64,000 nt of DNA from Bryum argenteum (lineage: Eukaryota > Streptophyta > Bryopsida > Bryales > Bryaceae). Of this stretch, positions 10,300 to 22,305 are shown piece by piece. The notes beneath the pieces are model-generated. The model was not told the origin of the DNA and searched no databases. It saw only the letters and a list, made by a program, of their open reading frames with translations. The stretch is taken from the NCBI GenBank assembly GCA_037043015.1, contig CM073323.1:7874001-7938000 (forward strand), written 5' to 3'. A program made the translations under genes and the position numbers. Position 1 is the first letter of the stretch, and each line of letters starts with the position of its first letter.

Positions 10300-11069
10300 T
10301 AAAAAAGCCAAAGTGCAAAGCAACATGTATTGGTACCTTCTTTACTCATTAGGAAACGAAATCAACTTGAAATTGTAAGTCTTTACATTTTGGTGATTTT
10401 TTTACGTCTTTGTAGTCTATTTGAGAATCCACTAAAGTATTGGGCAGATTTCACCATAGCACCATTGTGTTTCAAACTATGAGAGTCGGTATCTCCTAAT
10501 GTATGGGGAATTTTGAAGCATAAATGGTCTTGATCTTAAAAAGGTATGTAAATACTCTACAATATGCAAAAGGTTATAACTCCATATGATCTAGATACGG
10601 TAAATCAAATGCTATATTCAGTCAAAATTGTAAGAACTTAGTTCCTAGCTTGCAACTTTAGGGAATATTTACATTGAAAACTTGCTTGTACAACTCTTTG
10701 TACTCTATTCAGAAATACTAAAGTATAGGGAGTCTCCAATGGAGTCTATACATTGATAACAAAAGGGTTTTTGATATGTGTTAGAAGCGTTAATTGATTC
10801 ATTGCTAACTGAAACATCAATTGTGAGATTATGATAATTCTCTTGAAAGAGTAAGGAATTATTGGAATTGTTGTAATTGGTGAATTTGAGTTAAAACAAA
10901 TAGCGTTGATTGCAATGGCGGCCAAAATAAAGTACAAATGTCATAATTTTTTTGAGAAATAGTATAATGTTTGACTTTTAGGTACAAAACACTAATCCTC
11001 ACGTGACACTAACAACAATTCTTGTGTAGTGAGAAGAAAATTAAATAGTTACTAACCAACTACCAGTTC
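10300..11069. other. Spacer with a repeat shared with the 4.5-5.4 kb element
   Basis: No gene. At about 10485-10605 the words ATCTCCTAATGTATGGGGAA and TTTTGAAGCATAAATGG correspond to the internal block of the element at 4532-5371. Confidence 0.45.
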
Positions 11070-11950
11070 ACCATCTACCAAAAAGTGCTCCCATTCTTTG
11101 CTTTGATCTCAATGTTCAATCTAGTGCTCATACATATTTGAGATGAGTGTACAAGGTTGATCATAGGATATACTTGAGCTCGTCCTTGTTGAATGATATT
11201 GTCCCTTTAAGATTGTCTCTTTCTATGTGGCTTAATCTTCAAAGATCCTCACACTTCATTTGTTCATGTACAATTTGAGTTGTCGTTTCCTCCTCTCCAA
11301 CTACTTTTCACTCTTCAGAAAAACATGTGACATAGATTCATGGTGTTGGTTGCAACCATATGCAATACTCTCAATTTACATACAATACTATATATACAAG
11401 TACTGATTTAGTTTCCAAATGTGTGATACAAGTGAGATAACAAAGTTAAGAGCTACTAGAACACTTCTCATCTCAAAAATGATGCAGTAAGTAGAGAAGT
11501 ACAAACTTAATTTCAACTGCAAATGAGAGTTCCGTGTCACTAAATTCTTAGACACATAGGATGTTCCGTTGAGTTTAATAGATTACCCGATGATCCAAGT
11601 CAAGCTTGTGCTAGAAGAGTTGAGTGTAACCGCTCTCAAAGAAATCACCCAATTGTATTTGTCAAGTTCCTTCAATTTAAGCTCGTGCACTCGTACAATA
11701 GCCGTATTTGCCCGGACTACCACCCACAACCAAATCACATTTGGAACAAGAGCCTCCCGAGTATGCGTGACCATGCTACTTAGTACATCATAAAAGTATC
11801 TACTAAAGCCCTCCTTCCACAGATATGATCTATAATAATTCACTGAGTAACACAAACATGTTTTACTACTACAATGTACGTTTGGTATCACAAAATTACA
11901 CACATGGACTAAGCTCCTAGTACAAGAGATTAGGAACTGTACAATCTACA
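11070..11950 (-). pseudogene. SirB1-like gene 3'-end fragment (copy 1)
   Basis: Minus-strand duplicate of the last exon, preceding intron and 3' flank of the intact SirB1-like gene (about 24.85-25.7 kb). The coding-derived core is at about 11580-11800: ATGATCCAAGTCAAGCTTGT and CTCAAAGAAATCACCCAATT against ATGTTCCAAGCCAGGCTTGT and the matching last-exon DNA at 25.40-25.48 kb. The flank shares TTGAGCTCGTCCTTGTTGAA with the copy near 20970. Reading frame is lost. Confidence 0.6.
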
Positions 11951-12059
11951 TTCCATATTATATCTCATCAAAGTAAACATATTCATATCTTTGATAAGGT
12001 CTGAATAGATGAAACTTTTCAGTACGAGAGATAATCCGGATGGTGTTTAGAAGATGTCT

Positions 12060-13288
12060 TGTAGGGTGTTTAGAAGATGTCGTGCTATAGGTCGATGCTA
12101 AGGATTTCCTTCCCAACAATCAAGTATAAGTCCTCTTAGAGTCGCAGCAAGGTTACTTGGTAACTCTGGACGTCCTCCTTCAAGAACTATGCTGTAATCA
12201 TTTTGAGGATGTCCGTCAAAAGGAATTCGTCCAGTTACAACTTCTTAGCACAACATCCCGAAACTATAAATGTCACTCTCCTTTGTAAAGACCACTTCCT
12301 TGCTAGACACTCTCCTTTCTACTTGTTCAAGGATCTCGGGCGCTCTCCAGAATCCAATACCCATTGCACCCAATGCACACTCAAAATCCATGAGATCACA
12401 GTCATCAAACAATCTCAAACTATTATCACCTATAAGCACATTTGATGCTTTTATGTCTCTGTGAACTACTCCATGCTCATGTAGTTTTCTCATATCCTCT
12501 GCAATTGAAAACAACGAGGAACAAACATCCTCTATATCACCAAAAGGTGGCCCATGACAATTTGAGCGCACCAACTTCAACATGCGTTCATCAATGAAAG
12601 CTCGCAAATCACACACTCTTCTCTCCATCACAAAAGCAAATCTGTTCTTGTGAATACCCTCCCTTATAAATGCTCCTCCATATACCTTCCTGAAAGGACT
12701 CCAAAAACCATAAAATTTTTCGCTCACTCCACATAAATCTTCAAGAGGCCATTGTTGCTTTAGGTCTCTCAAAGGCATGTTCATCTTGAATACCTTGGCC
12801 ACAAGCCTTTTCTCTTTGTAAACTCCATAGTTGATTGCCGCTTCAAAGATATCTGCTTGGCCACCCTCGCCTATTTTCTCTTTCACAATCAAATCCTCAA
12901 ACTTTGAAAAGAACCCACCCCATCTTGCATCCTTCATCAATACCTCATCAAAGTACTCCCGGTTCTCCTCTCCAACCATCATCATTTCAACATCATTCTT
13001 GTCATTTACTTGAGTCCAATGTGCTTGTGTAGTCTCCAATTCAGTTCTCTCGCCTTTAATCAAGTCTTGAATGCGTGAAGAGTAAAACACGCATGATGAT
13101 AACTGAATGCGTGGAGAGTAAAACACGCAAGATGATAATGACAATGCCTTGTGTGGACATGAGCAACTTCCAAGATTTGGACAAGTCCAATCCTCCTCAC
13201 TCCTTTTGCAATGAGAGCACCCACTAAAACACAAACAAGAGATGATGGATGCATTAATATAACAAGCCTCAACTTCAAACCATACCAT
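12060..13288 (-). pseudogene. Protein kinase type I copy B, two nonsense codons
   Basis: Minus-strand kinase related to plant TKL/MLKL-like kinases; substrate unknown. From 13288 it reads a hydrophobic/Cys-rich leader (SCLCFSGCSHC, CTCPNLGSCSC type), a linker with QAHWTQVNDKND, then the kinase core: glycine loop IGEGGQADIF, VAKVFK lysine, HEHGVVHRDIKASNVLI catalytic loop, MDFECALG in place of DFG, RAPEIL and SDIYSFGMLC. A TAA at 12245-12247 replaces the Tyr codon that copy C keeps after MLC. The frame then continues intact (EVVTGRIPFDGHPQNDYS...) to a second stop, TAG at 12098-12100, before HRPIAR. A 36-bp in-frame duplication (13070-13140) repeats SSCVFYS-RIQ. It is otherwise full length and little degraded, so inactivation looks recent. 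Confidence 0.8.
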
Positions 13289-13319
13289 GACACATAGCCA
13301 AACAAAGACCTACTTCACA

Positions 13320-14095
13320 TCTCTATACCTCCTCATCATGTTAGCAAAGAGTCGATGCGGCCCTGATTCCTTGGATAGTTCTGACTCTTGCCTCGTGCTG
13401 CACAAGCAGTTGCCCATCGCTGAAGCACTGCTCAACTTACACTTCGATTCACAACTAGAATTACGATCACCACGACCAATTCGATCACCGATCACACTCG
13501 AAAGCTATCGACCCTTTCCAAAAGTCGATTCCTCGTGCTTATCACAGCGCCCAAGTGAATCTCAACTTCTGTGCCCATGGACCGTTCTACAATTCCAACC
13601 CATCAACAGTTCTGCAAGTGCGGATCATCCTCGATCAAGTTCTTCAATCCTAAATGATCGATACAAATGAGAATAGCCTGCAGAAAACACAAGAAGCTTC
13701 TAGAAACTCTACACATCACGAACGAAGAATATTACTCAACGAACCGGGCACTAGCCAACAACGTGCTAGAGTTCAATCCAAATCGCTTGCAGGCGGGATA
13801 ACGGTTCACTGGGCACATATCTTGCCAGTAAAGATGATATTAGATCAGAGCCTCGAACTCAGTCGACCAGAAAATGAGCCCCTCCACAAAACCCTCGGCC
13901 GCAATGAACCCGCTCCGACTCGCGCACATATTCCGCACGGCCTAATCGAGTGAGTACCAACAGACATATGTGCTTGCAGACGAGGATATGCTCATCGATG
14001 TTGCAGAGAAGTGAGGTGGAACCGTCTCGTGTGAGGCTCCCACAAAAGACCATAGCCACCCTCCCCTAGTCACGTTACTGGCCATGGCCAAGTCC
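13320..14095 (-). pseudogene. Leader exon block of kinase copy B
   Basis: Minus-strand homologue of the block at 23540-24440. The clearest coding piece (about 14059-13860) reads MAMVFCGSLTRDGSTSLLCN then IDEHILVCKHICLLVL. In copies C and F it continues as a helical, Leu/Cys-rich segment (LDQA-RDMCASRSGFIAAEGF). Its position before the Cys-rich kinase exon suggests an N-terminal helical domain spliced to the kinase. I do not recognise it as a named domain; a four-helix MLKL/HeLo-like bundle is a guess only. Confidence 0.45.
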
Positions 14096-14205
14096 AGCAT
14101 CTCCGCAAGTCGGTGCGATCAAGCTATGATCAAGTTCTGCCAATCATTGTAGTCCGTGTTCATCAAGACCTCAGAGCCGATCTCAGAGAAAAAGCGCGAA
14201 TACTA

Positions 14206-14620
14206 TCACGGGACACCACACGAAGCTCCCACAACCTCTAGCCAGCACAACAGAGCAAGCTGATCCCAACACATTACTTGCATATATGCAAAGAGATCAT
14301 CCCACCAACTGTACAAAGCAACCGATTGTGGATGCGATAACGGCTCAGTGATCACATACCTTGCCAGCACAGATGATGTCGGATCGCTCTGAAACTCAGT
14401 CTCTACCAAAAAATAAGCCGCTCCACCAAACCCTCTGCGGCTATATACCCGCTACAACACGGCCACACGGCCTGAGCAACTACGATGAGAGCGGCGTGCG
14501 CACCACCAGACTGATGTGCTTGCAGACTAAGAGAAGCCGCCGAAGTTGCAGCGATGTGAAGTGGATCCGCGTCGGAGGAGCTTCTCTCAGAGACCATAGC
14601 CAGCGCTAGCTTCGCCAACG
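14206..14620 (-). pseudogene. Second, diverged copy of the helical leader exon
   Basis: A further minus-strand relative of the leader exon. Pieces include SSVLARYVITEPLSHPQS (about 14375-14320; compare SSLLARYVPSEPLSRLQA in copy C) and GYIAAEGLVE. The 5' half at about 14600-14520 matches the copy F DNA (TTCTCTTAGTCTGCAAGCAC). Frame shifts separate the pieces. It extends slightly beyond segmental duplicate 1 and may be an older leader copy. Confidence 0.45.
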
Positions 14621-14703
14621 CGGTCTAGGCATCTTCAAGTGCAGCATCTTCTTACCCTGCCTGTCCACCAACTTGTCTGCACAAGACCAACCTACTGATT
14701 TAA

Positions 14704-15065
14704 CCCTTATACGCCCATGGGGTGTGAAATGGGCAGCCCAAAATTGGATCACAGCATCTTCTGGATTTGGGCATCATGAAGAGTGCACTTTTTGAACAAG
14801 GGCATCATGAATGCACCAATCAATGATGAGCTTGCAACCTCCTACAAGGTTATGTACAACCCCAACCTCGCTACCACAATCCTTTCAAAGCACAAAATCA
14901 CTCATACAGATTGTGATTTGAAATGTAAAATTTCACTTTTTGAATGCATCACAAGAAGGTGACCAGTTTGATATCAAAATATAAGTGAAAAGTTGAGTAC
15001 TGTGAGAGCTACAGAGAAGATTCTATTGGAAGGTGACCCCTTGGGTCACCTTGGGCGTTTAAGGG
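14704..15065. mobile_element. TTAA-flanked non-coding element, 362 bp
   Basis: Bounded on both sides by TTAA (14700-14703 and 15066-15069). The left terminus is CCCTTATACGCCCATGG and the right terminus reverse-complemented is CCCTTAAACGCCCAAGG, a terminal inverted repeat with few mismatches. Near the right end AAGGTGACC-CCTTG-GGTCACCTT forms a subterminal hairpin. Internally CAAACTGGTCACC (minus strand, about 14958-14970) is identical to a block in the element at 60115-60697. No open frame is present. TTAA target duplication plus CCC-initial termini is the signature of piggyBac-type elements; assignment is by these termini alone. Confidence 0.55.
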
Positions 15066-15069
15066 TTAA

Positions 15070-16379
15070 GTTTCAAAATGTTCTGTTTATTCCTGGTCAT
15101 CGCACTATTCCTCGTCAATAAGTAGTTTCCAAGTGACTTTTTAGATGTCAAACAAAATTTCAAGGTACTAAAAGAACTACAGTAGTTTATTGCAAGCCAA
15201 TAAAACAGTGAGGTGAAGGGAAAGAGAGGGATTTAATAACACGTAAAGGTGCAACATTGTATGTTTAGGCAATGCAAATTAAGAGAGATCAAATGATATT
15301 CAAGTAATAATATCAATTCAAGATGAATTCAAGCTCCTTTAAATCTCTGATTGATTGCTAGTAAAAACTTACAATAGTGTGAGAGTCAAATTTCATGTGG
15401 TGGGTCCTTTCATAGTTGTTGAGTGTATTCATTTTAGTGAGATTAGTATTGGCCATTGCAATTTTATCAAAGAATATTATGCATCCACCAAAGGAGCGTT
15501 TGGTCTTTAACATAAGAACTTCCAAATTTGAGTTTATTTATTTAGTCCATATAGTCCATATTTGAGTTTATTTATTTAGTTTTATTTGCACATCCACTTT
15601 GGTTTGATTTTGTTCAAACATAGGCACCGTGATTATTATAGAAAATGACATTCTACTTTTGTACAGTTGAGAATACCATGAAATAAGTACTTGGATAAGA
15701 TAGTATCGTTTGATCATTATGATGTCCACTCTTGATGTTTTTGTAAATTTTAAAATCACAATGTTGTATTAGTGAGATCATGGATAGGCGATAAGCAATT
15801 ATTTACCAAACAATGGAGGTGTATAAGCTAGTTGGAGTTTGTGTCATAAAGGTGACGATAAAGTGTTGATATTTTCAAAGGTTCAAGGATGTGAATGTTG
15901 ATGTTATAAATGATCTAATATGTTAAATTACATTTCAAGAAGGCTTTACTACTTCAGTGCCTTTGTAAGTTAGATGTTGACGATCAAGTTATGATGAAAT
16001 TTTTACCTAAATTAATGAGTTAGATTCCTTACAATATCCGTTTTAAGCAAACTCAAGCATAATCTGAGTAAGGAGCACGTTCGAGAGTTCATAATCTGGC
16101 CACTTTGATCTAAGTATTCGTAAGGAGTTAGCACATAAAGAGGCTCATGGGAAATAATTCAAATTAAGGAGACAATACAACCACAGAAAGTTTCTTCATA
16201 CATAAACTATTGACACCTTTGTACACTTATTATAGGTCTCAATTTTACTTAGCCCCTATATGCCCCTCTCTTTCGATTGACTCAAGAACCACTTAGAACC
16301 TCGTTGTTCACAGTTACAGCAATTCATGAGAAATTTCCACATACAAACTTATGTTATGATTGTACATAATACAAGTGAA
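15070..16379. other. AT-rich spacer, no gene seen
   Basis: Nothing supportable, apart from CTTAGCCCCTATATGCCCC at about 16247-16266, which resembles the left terminus of the 14704 element without a visible partner end. Confidence 0.45.
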
Positions 16380-17250
16380 ATTTTGAGTCACAAGGCCTTA
16401 TAACTCCAAGTTGCAAGATTACGGGTGTAATTTTTTTGAATTCAACAGATGAATCATAGAGATTTATGCCAAGTACACCTTGAGATCTCGCATTTCTCAT
16501 GTTTGACCCCTAAAAATGCAAGTGTTGTTTGGACTTCCAAAACCAAAAACTGCAATTTTCTACCACCTTCTTAGAATTGAGGTATGGTCAAATTCTATAC
16601 TTTTTCTTTGTAGTTTCAACCGTTGGATTTCAATCCCACCTATTATTGATACTACATGTAAAATTTGAACCGCTGAATGTGCACCATTTGTAACATCATA
16701 ACATTCAAAATCCGTGCAAAAGTTTTTGGAAGGGAAGGTAAGTTATTTAAATATTAAATGTACAATCTTGTGATAGACATATTGTACATCATGTAGGTCA
16801 TATTTTGAGTCATGAGGCCTCATAGGTTGCAAGATCATAACGTTTTAGTACTCAAAAACCATCACAAAAATCTCAATGTTTTGATTTTGAAGTGAGAATG
16901 CTCTCAATATTCTTATTGCAATCAAAAAATCACCAATGAAAGATTTTCACTTTTATCTCAATACCGTACCACCATAGCAGGTTCGGGCCCAAATAGTCCT
17001 ATTTTTGAAAACAAAGAAATTTGGAAATTACAAGCCATGAGGAACAAAAAGTTGGGAAATTAATTTATTTCCAATAACCGCTTCATTGCGACAAAAGGGT
17101 ATCCAAAAGTTGGAAAATTATATCTAGAAAACAAGAAAATAAATTTCAATAAAATCTATTTATTGCAGACAAACCTTATTTTTTCAAAAAATAAAATTAA
17201 ACATTCGTTTCTTGAAGATCAAACCTACTATGGTGGGACGGTAACATTGT
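16380..17250. repeat. Dispersed non-coding repeat family, copy at 16.4-17.2 kb
   Basis: Landmarks in order are GACCCCTAAAAATGCAAGTG (about 16505), AACCGTTGGATTTCAATCC (16619), TTTGAGTCATGAGGCCTCAT (16804), GCAAGATCATAACG, and ATCTCAATACCGTACCACC (16955). The same landmarks occur in the copies at 29.48-29.87 and 43.65-43.9 kb. No coding capacity. Confidence 0.6.
16964..17241. mobile_element. Candidate 278-bp MITE with TA flanks
   Basis: CCGTACCACCATAGCAGGTT at the left and its approximate inverse (AACCTACTATGGTGGGACGG) at the right end form a roughly 20-bp terminal inverted repeat with few mismatches, flanked by TA on both sides. That would fit a Tc1/mariner-type MITE. A caution is that homology to the 29.6-29.85 kb repeat seems to run across the left end, so this may instead be an internal palindrome of the larger repeat. 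Confidence 0.35.
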
Positions 17251-18689
17251 TGAACACTAAAAATCCATGAGAGAAATTCCTTCGCGCACGATAATGATGT
17301 TGCAAAATAGAAAACAACCAAAACATATAGAAAACAAAAACGGTCTGAAACTCAATCCTTTGCACTCAAATCTATGCCTTATCTTCAATACATCTTTGGT
17401 TCTATTAAGGTTCCTACCACTAAAAATAGACTCTAATTGGAATCATCCCAAAAAATAAAGTCAAAATTCAATGGTAGATGAAGAAGACATAGTTCCTCAA
17501 AAATCACCCATTTATTCACTTTCTTTCAAGATAGAAACATTGTTGCAAATCCAATACCAAATATACTTGACTGTAAAATCTTCCTACTAGAAATTTGTTA
17601 CCCTTCATCTTTAGATCATAATTATGTAAAAAAATTCATGAAAACATTTTCTTGATATCCATAATTGTCTCCTAATAGTAAAACATGCACTATTTTTGAA
17701 GTTTTAAAAACAAGAGCTTCCTTCACTACAGTACATGCCATTTATTCATACCTCATTGTATGGCTCTGCAAATTTTATCACACAAACAAGACTTGATTTG
17801 GGATGCAACCCATGCACATAACTTCATCAAAACAGACTTTAGAAGAAGTTATGGCGCTGCAATCGTCGATTTTTGACATTTGGGCAGGTTGAAGATTGAA
17901 CACGAAAATTGAGAAATTTTGGGTAGTTCAAGCTTGAAAAGTAGGGTTAGTTCCTCATTGTATACACAATCTCATTGAATCCTAATCCATCATAGTCCAA
18001 TGAATAATATCAACTTGCCTACCCTGCAAAAACAAATTAATAGGATTGCAGTGGGTTGCATGGTTGGGGTTGGTTTCCATATAACGAGGGATTATCAATA
18101 ATATATGATAAATCTTGCAGCTCAAAATGAGAAAATGTTTATAAAACAAACCACATTGGACTTTTTTTCACTACATTTGACTTATACTCTAGCTTATAGA
18201 CATACAAAGTTCCAATTTCATGATTATGTTGATGCTTTCACTTTAAGAATTTATGGTATTTTTGATCTCTCCCATACATGGAAATTGTGATCCCATTAAT
18301 ACGATGTCCACATCAAATCATGCATGAGATTCGATAATCTATTCATTTTAATGATCCTATTTACATTCCCCTTGTAATAACATCACCTTTGTAAGGTAGG
18401 CGTACTCAATTTTAACCATTTGACCCAAGTAGAGCACATGAAGTCAATTCACTCATGTTGGAACCTCAAAAGTAACACTCACTCTTCGAGCTTCGTTGCA
18501 AAATTCTTGCACATACTGTAAATTGGTACAAGGGTCAGACAGTGGTTAGAATTGGATATTGTTCTCATACCCACTCCACCCTCCGTATCAATTAGTAGAA
18601 CATTTCTTATTTAAGATCTGTTTTCTTCTTTTCACTAAACACAACCCTAACAACTCTATCGTCATCCTTGATTCACGTTCCACATCCGC
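17251..18689. other. AT-rich spacer, no feature seen
   Basis: No gene, RNA or bounded repeat recognised. Confidence 0.5.
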
Positions 18690-19156
18690 AACAAAAATCA
18701 CATGAACGGACATAGTAAAGAGTACATGAACTTCAATTTGAATGCAGACGTTGATGTCCAATGGGCAATACAGAGTTCTGCCAGACTTTATACCTCCTGA
18801 AGCGAATTCCATCTGAAATCTGATGCAGAAGATGCAGAACTCAAACCCAAATGTGTATGCAAAAAAAAACGACTATACTGATCAGGCTCTTCGAATGTAT
18901 ACCACTACATGGTGCTTGGCTGCAAGAGAGTGAAAGAATGCAAAACACACTCGTTCGTATCCATACAAAGCCCAACGTACATCACAACAAGTATTGGTAG
19001 AACTCTAAATGCAAGAACAACTTGCACATACTGAAGCCTACACTGAAACTCGTGACCTACTCACACTGAACAGGGAATGAAATGAATCAGCAAATCGAGG
19101 ATGGGGTTAGGAATCGACATCATGCCATTTGATCAAGCGCATGAAGACGATGACAC

Positions 19157-19385
19157 CATTCAACATCTGCTTGTCATCACTGGGAGCATTACTCACGAAG
19201 GGTTGTGAATTCTCATCACGATCCTGGGACGCCACTCGTGCGCGTGGAAGGTCTCATTGAGATTGTCGGGCCGGAAAGCTCCATGTCCACACAGGATTCC
19301 ACCACTCCCATGTACTGCTATCGGCTCACGGTTTCGTTGCAGATCAACGTTAGCATCACCGAAGCGCTCAACCAAGTGATCAACA
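19157..19385 (-). pseudogene. SirB1-like exon 4 fragment (copy 2)
   Basis: Plus-strand ATTACTCACGAAGGG, GATCCTGGGACGCCACTCGT and AGATTGTCGGGCCGGAAAGC match ACTACTCACGAAGGG, CATCCTGGGTGGCGACTCGT and AGATTGTCTGGAAGCTCC in exon 4 of the intact gene (26.71-26.80 kb). The homology extends past the exon into intron-side DNA, so a genomic rather than cDNA copy was duplicated. Frame is broken. Confidence 0.65.
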
Positions 19386-20879
19386 CCCGCTCAAATTATA
19401 ATAGCAGCCTCTGATTCTCGCCGGTGGCTCTGGCAATGGCTACGGCACAGTAAAGATTGAAAGCTGTAAACAACTGCCATGAGGCCAGTGATAATAAAGC
19501 CAGTTTGTAGTTATTCCGGACAATCTTTAAGCACCATTTTGATAGCGTCTGTCACTGAAAGAAATAAAAGCGAAATCGACATGTATTGGCCAAATACCTT
19601 ATCGATTTCAAATTTGCACCCTCAAAAACAAGCCACCCCTTGGACTGAAGGTTTCCCAAACTTCTCTTGTAGTAGGTCTCTGGTGAGGATCTTCTTTCCG
19701 ACAATCATTTACATGTTTCTTCATACTCAGATTAAGGTTGTCCGGTAGTTCCGGTCTTCCTCGTGTGAGAGCTATACCGTACTCATTTTGAGGAATGCAT
19801 TCTATTATTCCTTCGTAATGCAACATTTTTATACTATAAATATCACTCTCCTTTGTAAATACTACTTCATGGCTAGGCACTTTTTAGGGATTTTAGGTGC
19901 TCTTCAAAATCCAATGCACACTCAAAGTCTATCAGATGACTTAACTTGAACATGATCAAATTAAAACCTGAAACAAGATTTGGATCATAATTGAATCTAG
20001 AAGCACATTTAATGCTTTAATGTCTTTATGTACAACTCCATCTTCATGTAGTTTATTTAAGTCAAATGAAAGCGACCGGAGCAAGCTACATATAGCCTTC
20101 AAAGTTGCAAAGTGGTGGCCTATAGAAGTGGCTGCGAAGCATCTTTAACATGTGTTGGTCAATGAGGAATTGCAAATCACACACCCTTCTCTTCATCATA
20201 GAAGTATATTTGTACTTGTGAATACCTTCTCTTTTGGATGCTTTATGATACACTGTATCAAAATGATTCCAACGATGATTTTCTTTTTTGTACACTTTAG
20301 AGAGATATTCAAGGGGCCATTGTTGCTCGAGGTCTCTCAAAGTCATGTTCTACTCAAATACCTTAGCCACAAGTCCTTCCTCTTTGTAAACACCATACTC
20401 TATTTTGGCTCCAAAGATATATGCTTGGCCACCCTCACCTATTTTTTCTTCCACAACCAATTCCTCAATTGTTGAAAAGAAATCAACCCATCTTACATCC
20501 TTCATCAATACCTTATTAAAGTACTTGCGCTTCTCCACGCTTATGCTCTCCATCCCAACATCATTCTTCGCATGGATGTGTGTCCTTTGCTCTTATGTCT
20601 TTTCCAACCCTATCCTCTGTCCTACAAACTCTCTTTTCTATCCTACAAACAAGCATTCAAGACGTGGATAGTTTTTGTGCAAGTCTGGAATACTTGGAGA
20701 GTAAAACACACACGATGATAACGGCAATGTATTCCGTGGACAAGAGCACCTCTCAAGATTTGGATAAGTCCATTCTCACTCAAATTCATACTTCTCACTC
20801 CATTTCCAATCATCTTCACTCCTTTTGCAATGACAGCACCCATTAACCAAGTGCCAAGATCGAGGCTATGTACCAACAA
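19386..20879 (-). pseudogene. Degenerate protein kinase, type II copy D
   Basis: Minus-strand kinase remnant in at least four frames. The pieces are a leader near 20879-20643, then RKYFNKVLMKDVRWVDFF with VEEKIGEGGQAYIF and VAKVF (20553-20350), LRDLEQQWPLEYL to the CDLQFLIDQHMLK region (20346-20086), and the C-lobe end VVFTKESDIYS ... DPHQRPTTREVWETFS (19880-19608). The HRD catalytic loop region (about 20080-19980) is eroded. It shares the RPTTREVWETFS C-terminus with copy E and so defines a second kinase subtype distinct from copies B and C. Confidence 0.7.
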
Positions 20880-22000
20880 GTGCTCCCATTTTTTACTTCA
20901 ATCTCAATGTTCAATAAAGTGCTCATGCATGCATATATAGAATGAGTGTACAAGATTGATCTCAAGATATTCTTGAGCTCGTCCTTGTTGAATGATTTTG
21001 TTCCTTTAAGATAATCATTTTCTTTGTCGCTTAATATTTAAAGGTCATCATACACTTAATATGCTCATGTACAATTTGAACTCTCGATTTTCCACCTCCA
21101 ACTGCTTTACACTCTTTAAAGGAATATTTGACATAGATTCATGGTGTTGGTTGCAACCACATGCAATAGTTACAATTTATATACAATAGAATGAGTCACT
21201 AATTGTCCGAATGTGTGATACAAGTCAGACAACTCAGTTCGAAGCTACTAAAACACTTGCTATCCCAAAAATGATGCACTAAATAGAGAAGTACAAACTT
21301 AATTTCGACTGCTAATTAAAGTACGGTGTCATTATTTTTTGAATACAATATAAGTTCCCTTTTACACTATTATTAAATTCTTAGATACACTAAAATTATC
21401 TTTCTTATAATGCAAACAAATGTTATGATGGTGTTCCACTGCAAGAAACAAGAACCACAAAAACTCACAAACATTCAAATTTATACAAGGCCGAACAAAG
21501 AATAACAAATATTATGTGAGCACTTTGTGGATCATTTTGTAGGGCATTCCAGTTTTAAATTGAGTTGTTCGATTTGCAAGAAATGCTTGCCTCTTCACAA
21601 AAAGGGACGGCTTCTACAAATTGAATGGCAGTTCGTAGAGTTGAATAGAGTACCCGATGATCCAAGTAAAGCTTTTGCTGCAAGAATTGAGGGTAACGGC
21701 TCTCAAAGACATCGCCCAATTGTATGTGTCGACTTCCTTCAATTTGAGAAGACTCAATGTACTCAACACAACAATCGCATTTGCAAGCACTACCACCCGC
21801 AACGAAACCCAATCACATACTGAAACAAGAGCCTCCCAAGTATTTTGAAAACCATGCTACTTAAAACATCATAAAAGGATCTACTAAAGCCCTCCTTCAA
21901 TAAATATGAGTTCTAGAATCTCACTAACTAACACAAACATGTTCTAGTAATACGATGTGAGTTTGGTATCACCAAATTATAAACACAGGTTGAGCTCCTA
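20880..22000 (-). pseudogene. SirB1-like gene 3'-end fragment (copy 2)
   Basis: Minus-strand duplicate of the last exon and 3' flank of the SirB1-like gene. Core coding-derived DNA lies at about 21650-21850 (ATGATCCAAGTAAAGCTTTT, CGTTACCCTCAATTCTTGCA on minus). It pairs with the 11.07-11.95 kb copy and with the original at 24.9-25.6 kb. No usable frame. Confidence 0.6.
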
Positions 22001-22305
22001 GTACATGAGATGATCAACTATTGAATCTACTAATGAACATTTGAGTGGGACGCATGAAAGAGTAAAATTAACATAGAATGTGCACTCAAAACTCAAACAA
22101 TGTCAACTAATACACTCCATATTATATCTCCTCCATGTTTTACATGGTGCTTTCATTTAATAACTTTTCTAGAATTGACACCAAATTATCTCTTTCACAA
22201 AAGTTAGCTCAATATCGCTTCACGGTGCACAAGTCCTAATTCCAAGTGGTGTTCCAAAGTTGTCAAGTTGACGGCTGCACAAGTCATGATTCTAAAGGGT
22301 GTTCC

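Larger units (their letters stand above)
8040..14100 (-). repeat. Segmental duplicate 1 (partner of 18.7-24.4 kb)
   Basis: About 6 kb is collinear with 18690-24440. Matching landmarks include GAAGCGAATTCCATC (8136 versus 18796), the SirB1-derived stretch ATCACCGAAGCGCTCAACCA (8307 versus 19355), TACCCGATGATCCAAGT (11584 versus 21650) and AAGCAGTTGCCCATCG (13401 versus 23627). Each copy contains, in minus-strand order, a helical N-terminal exon, kinase type I, a SirB1-like gene 3' fragment, a second degenerate N-terminal exon, kinase type II and a SirB1-like exon fragment. Divergence and small indels show the duplication is old. Confidence 0.8.

Noticed and set aside
13287-13670. A 127-codon plus-strand frame next to kinase copy B
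   Set aside because: Antisense to the leader exon block; the corresponding frame in the partner duplicate (23.47-23.87 kb) is broken differently, and no family is recognisable.
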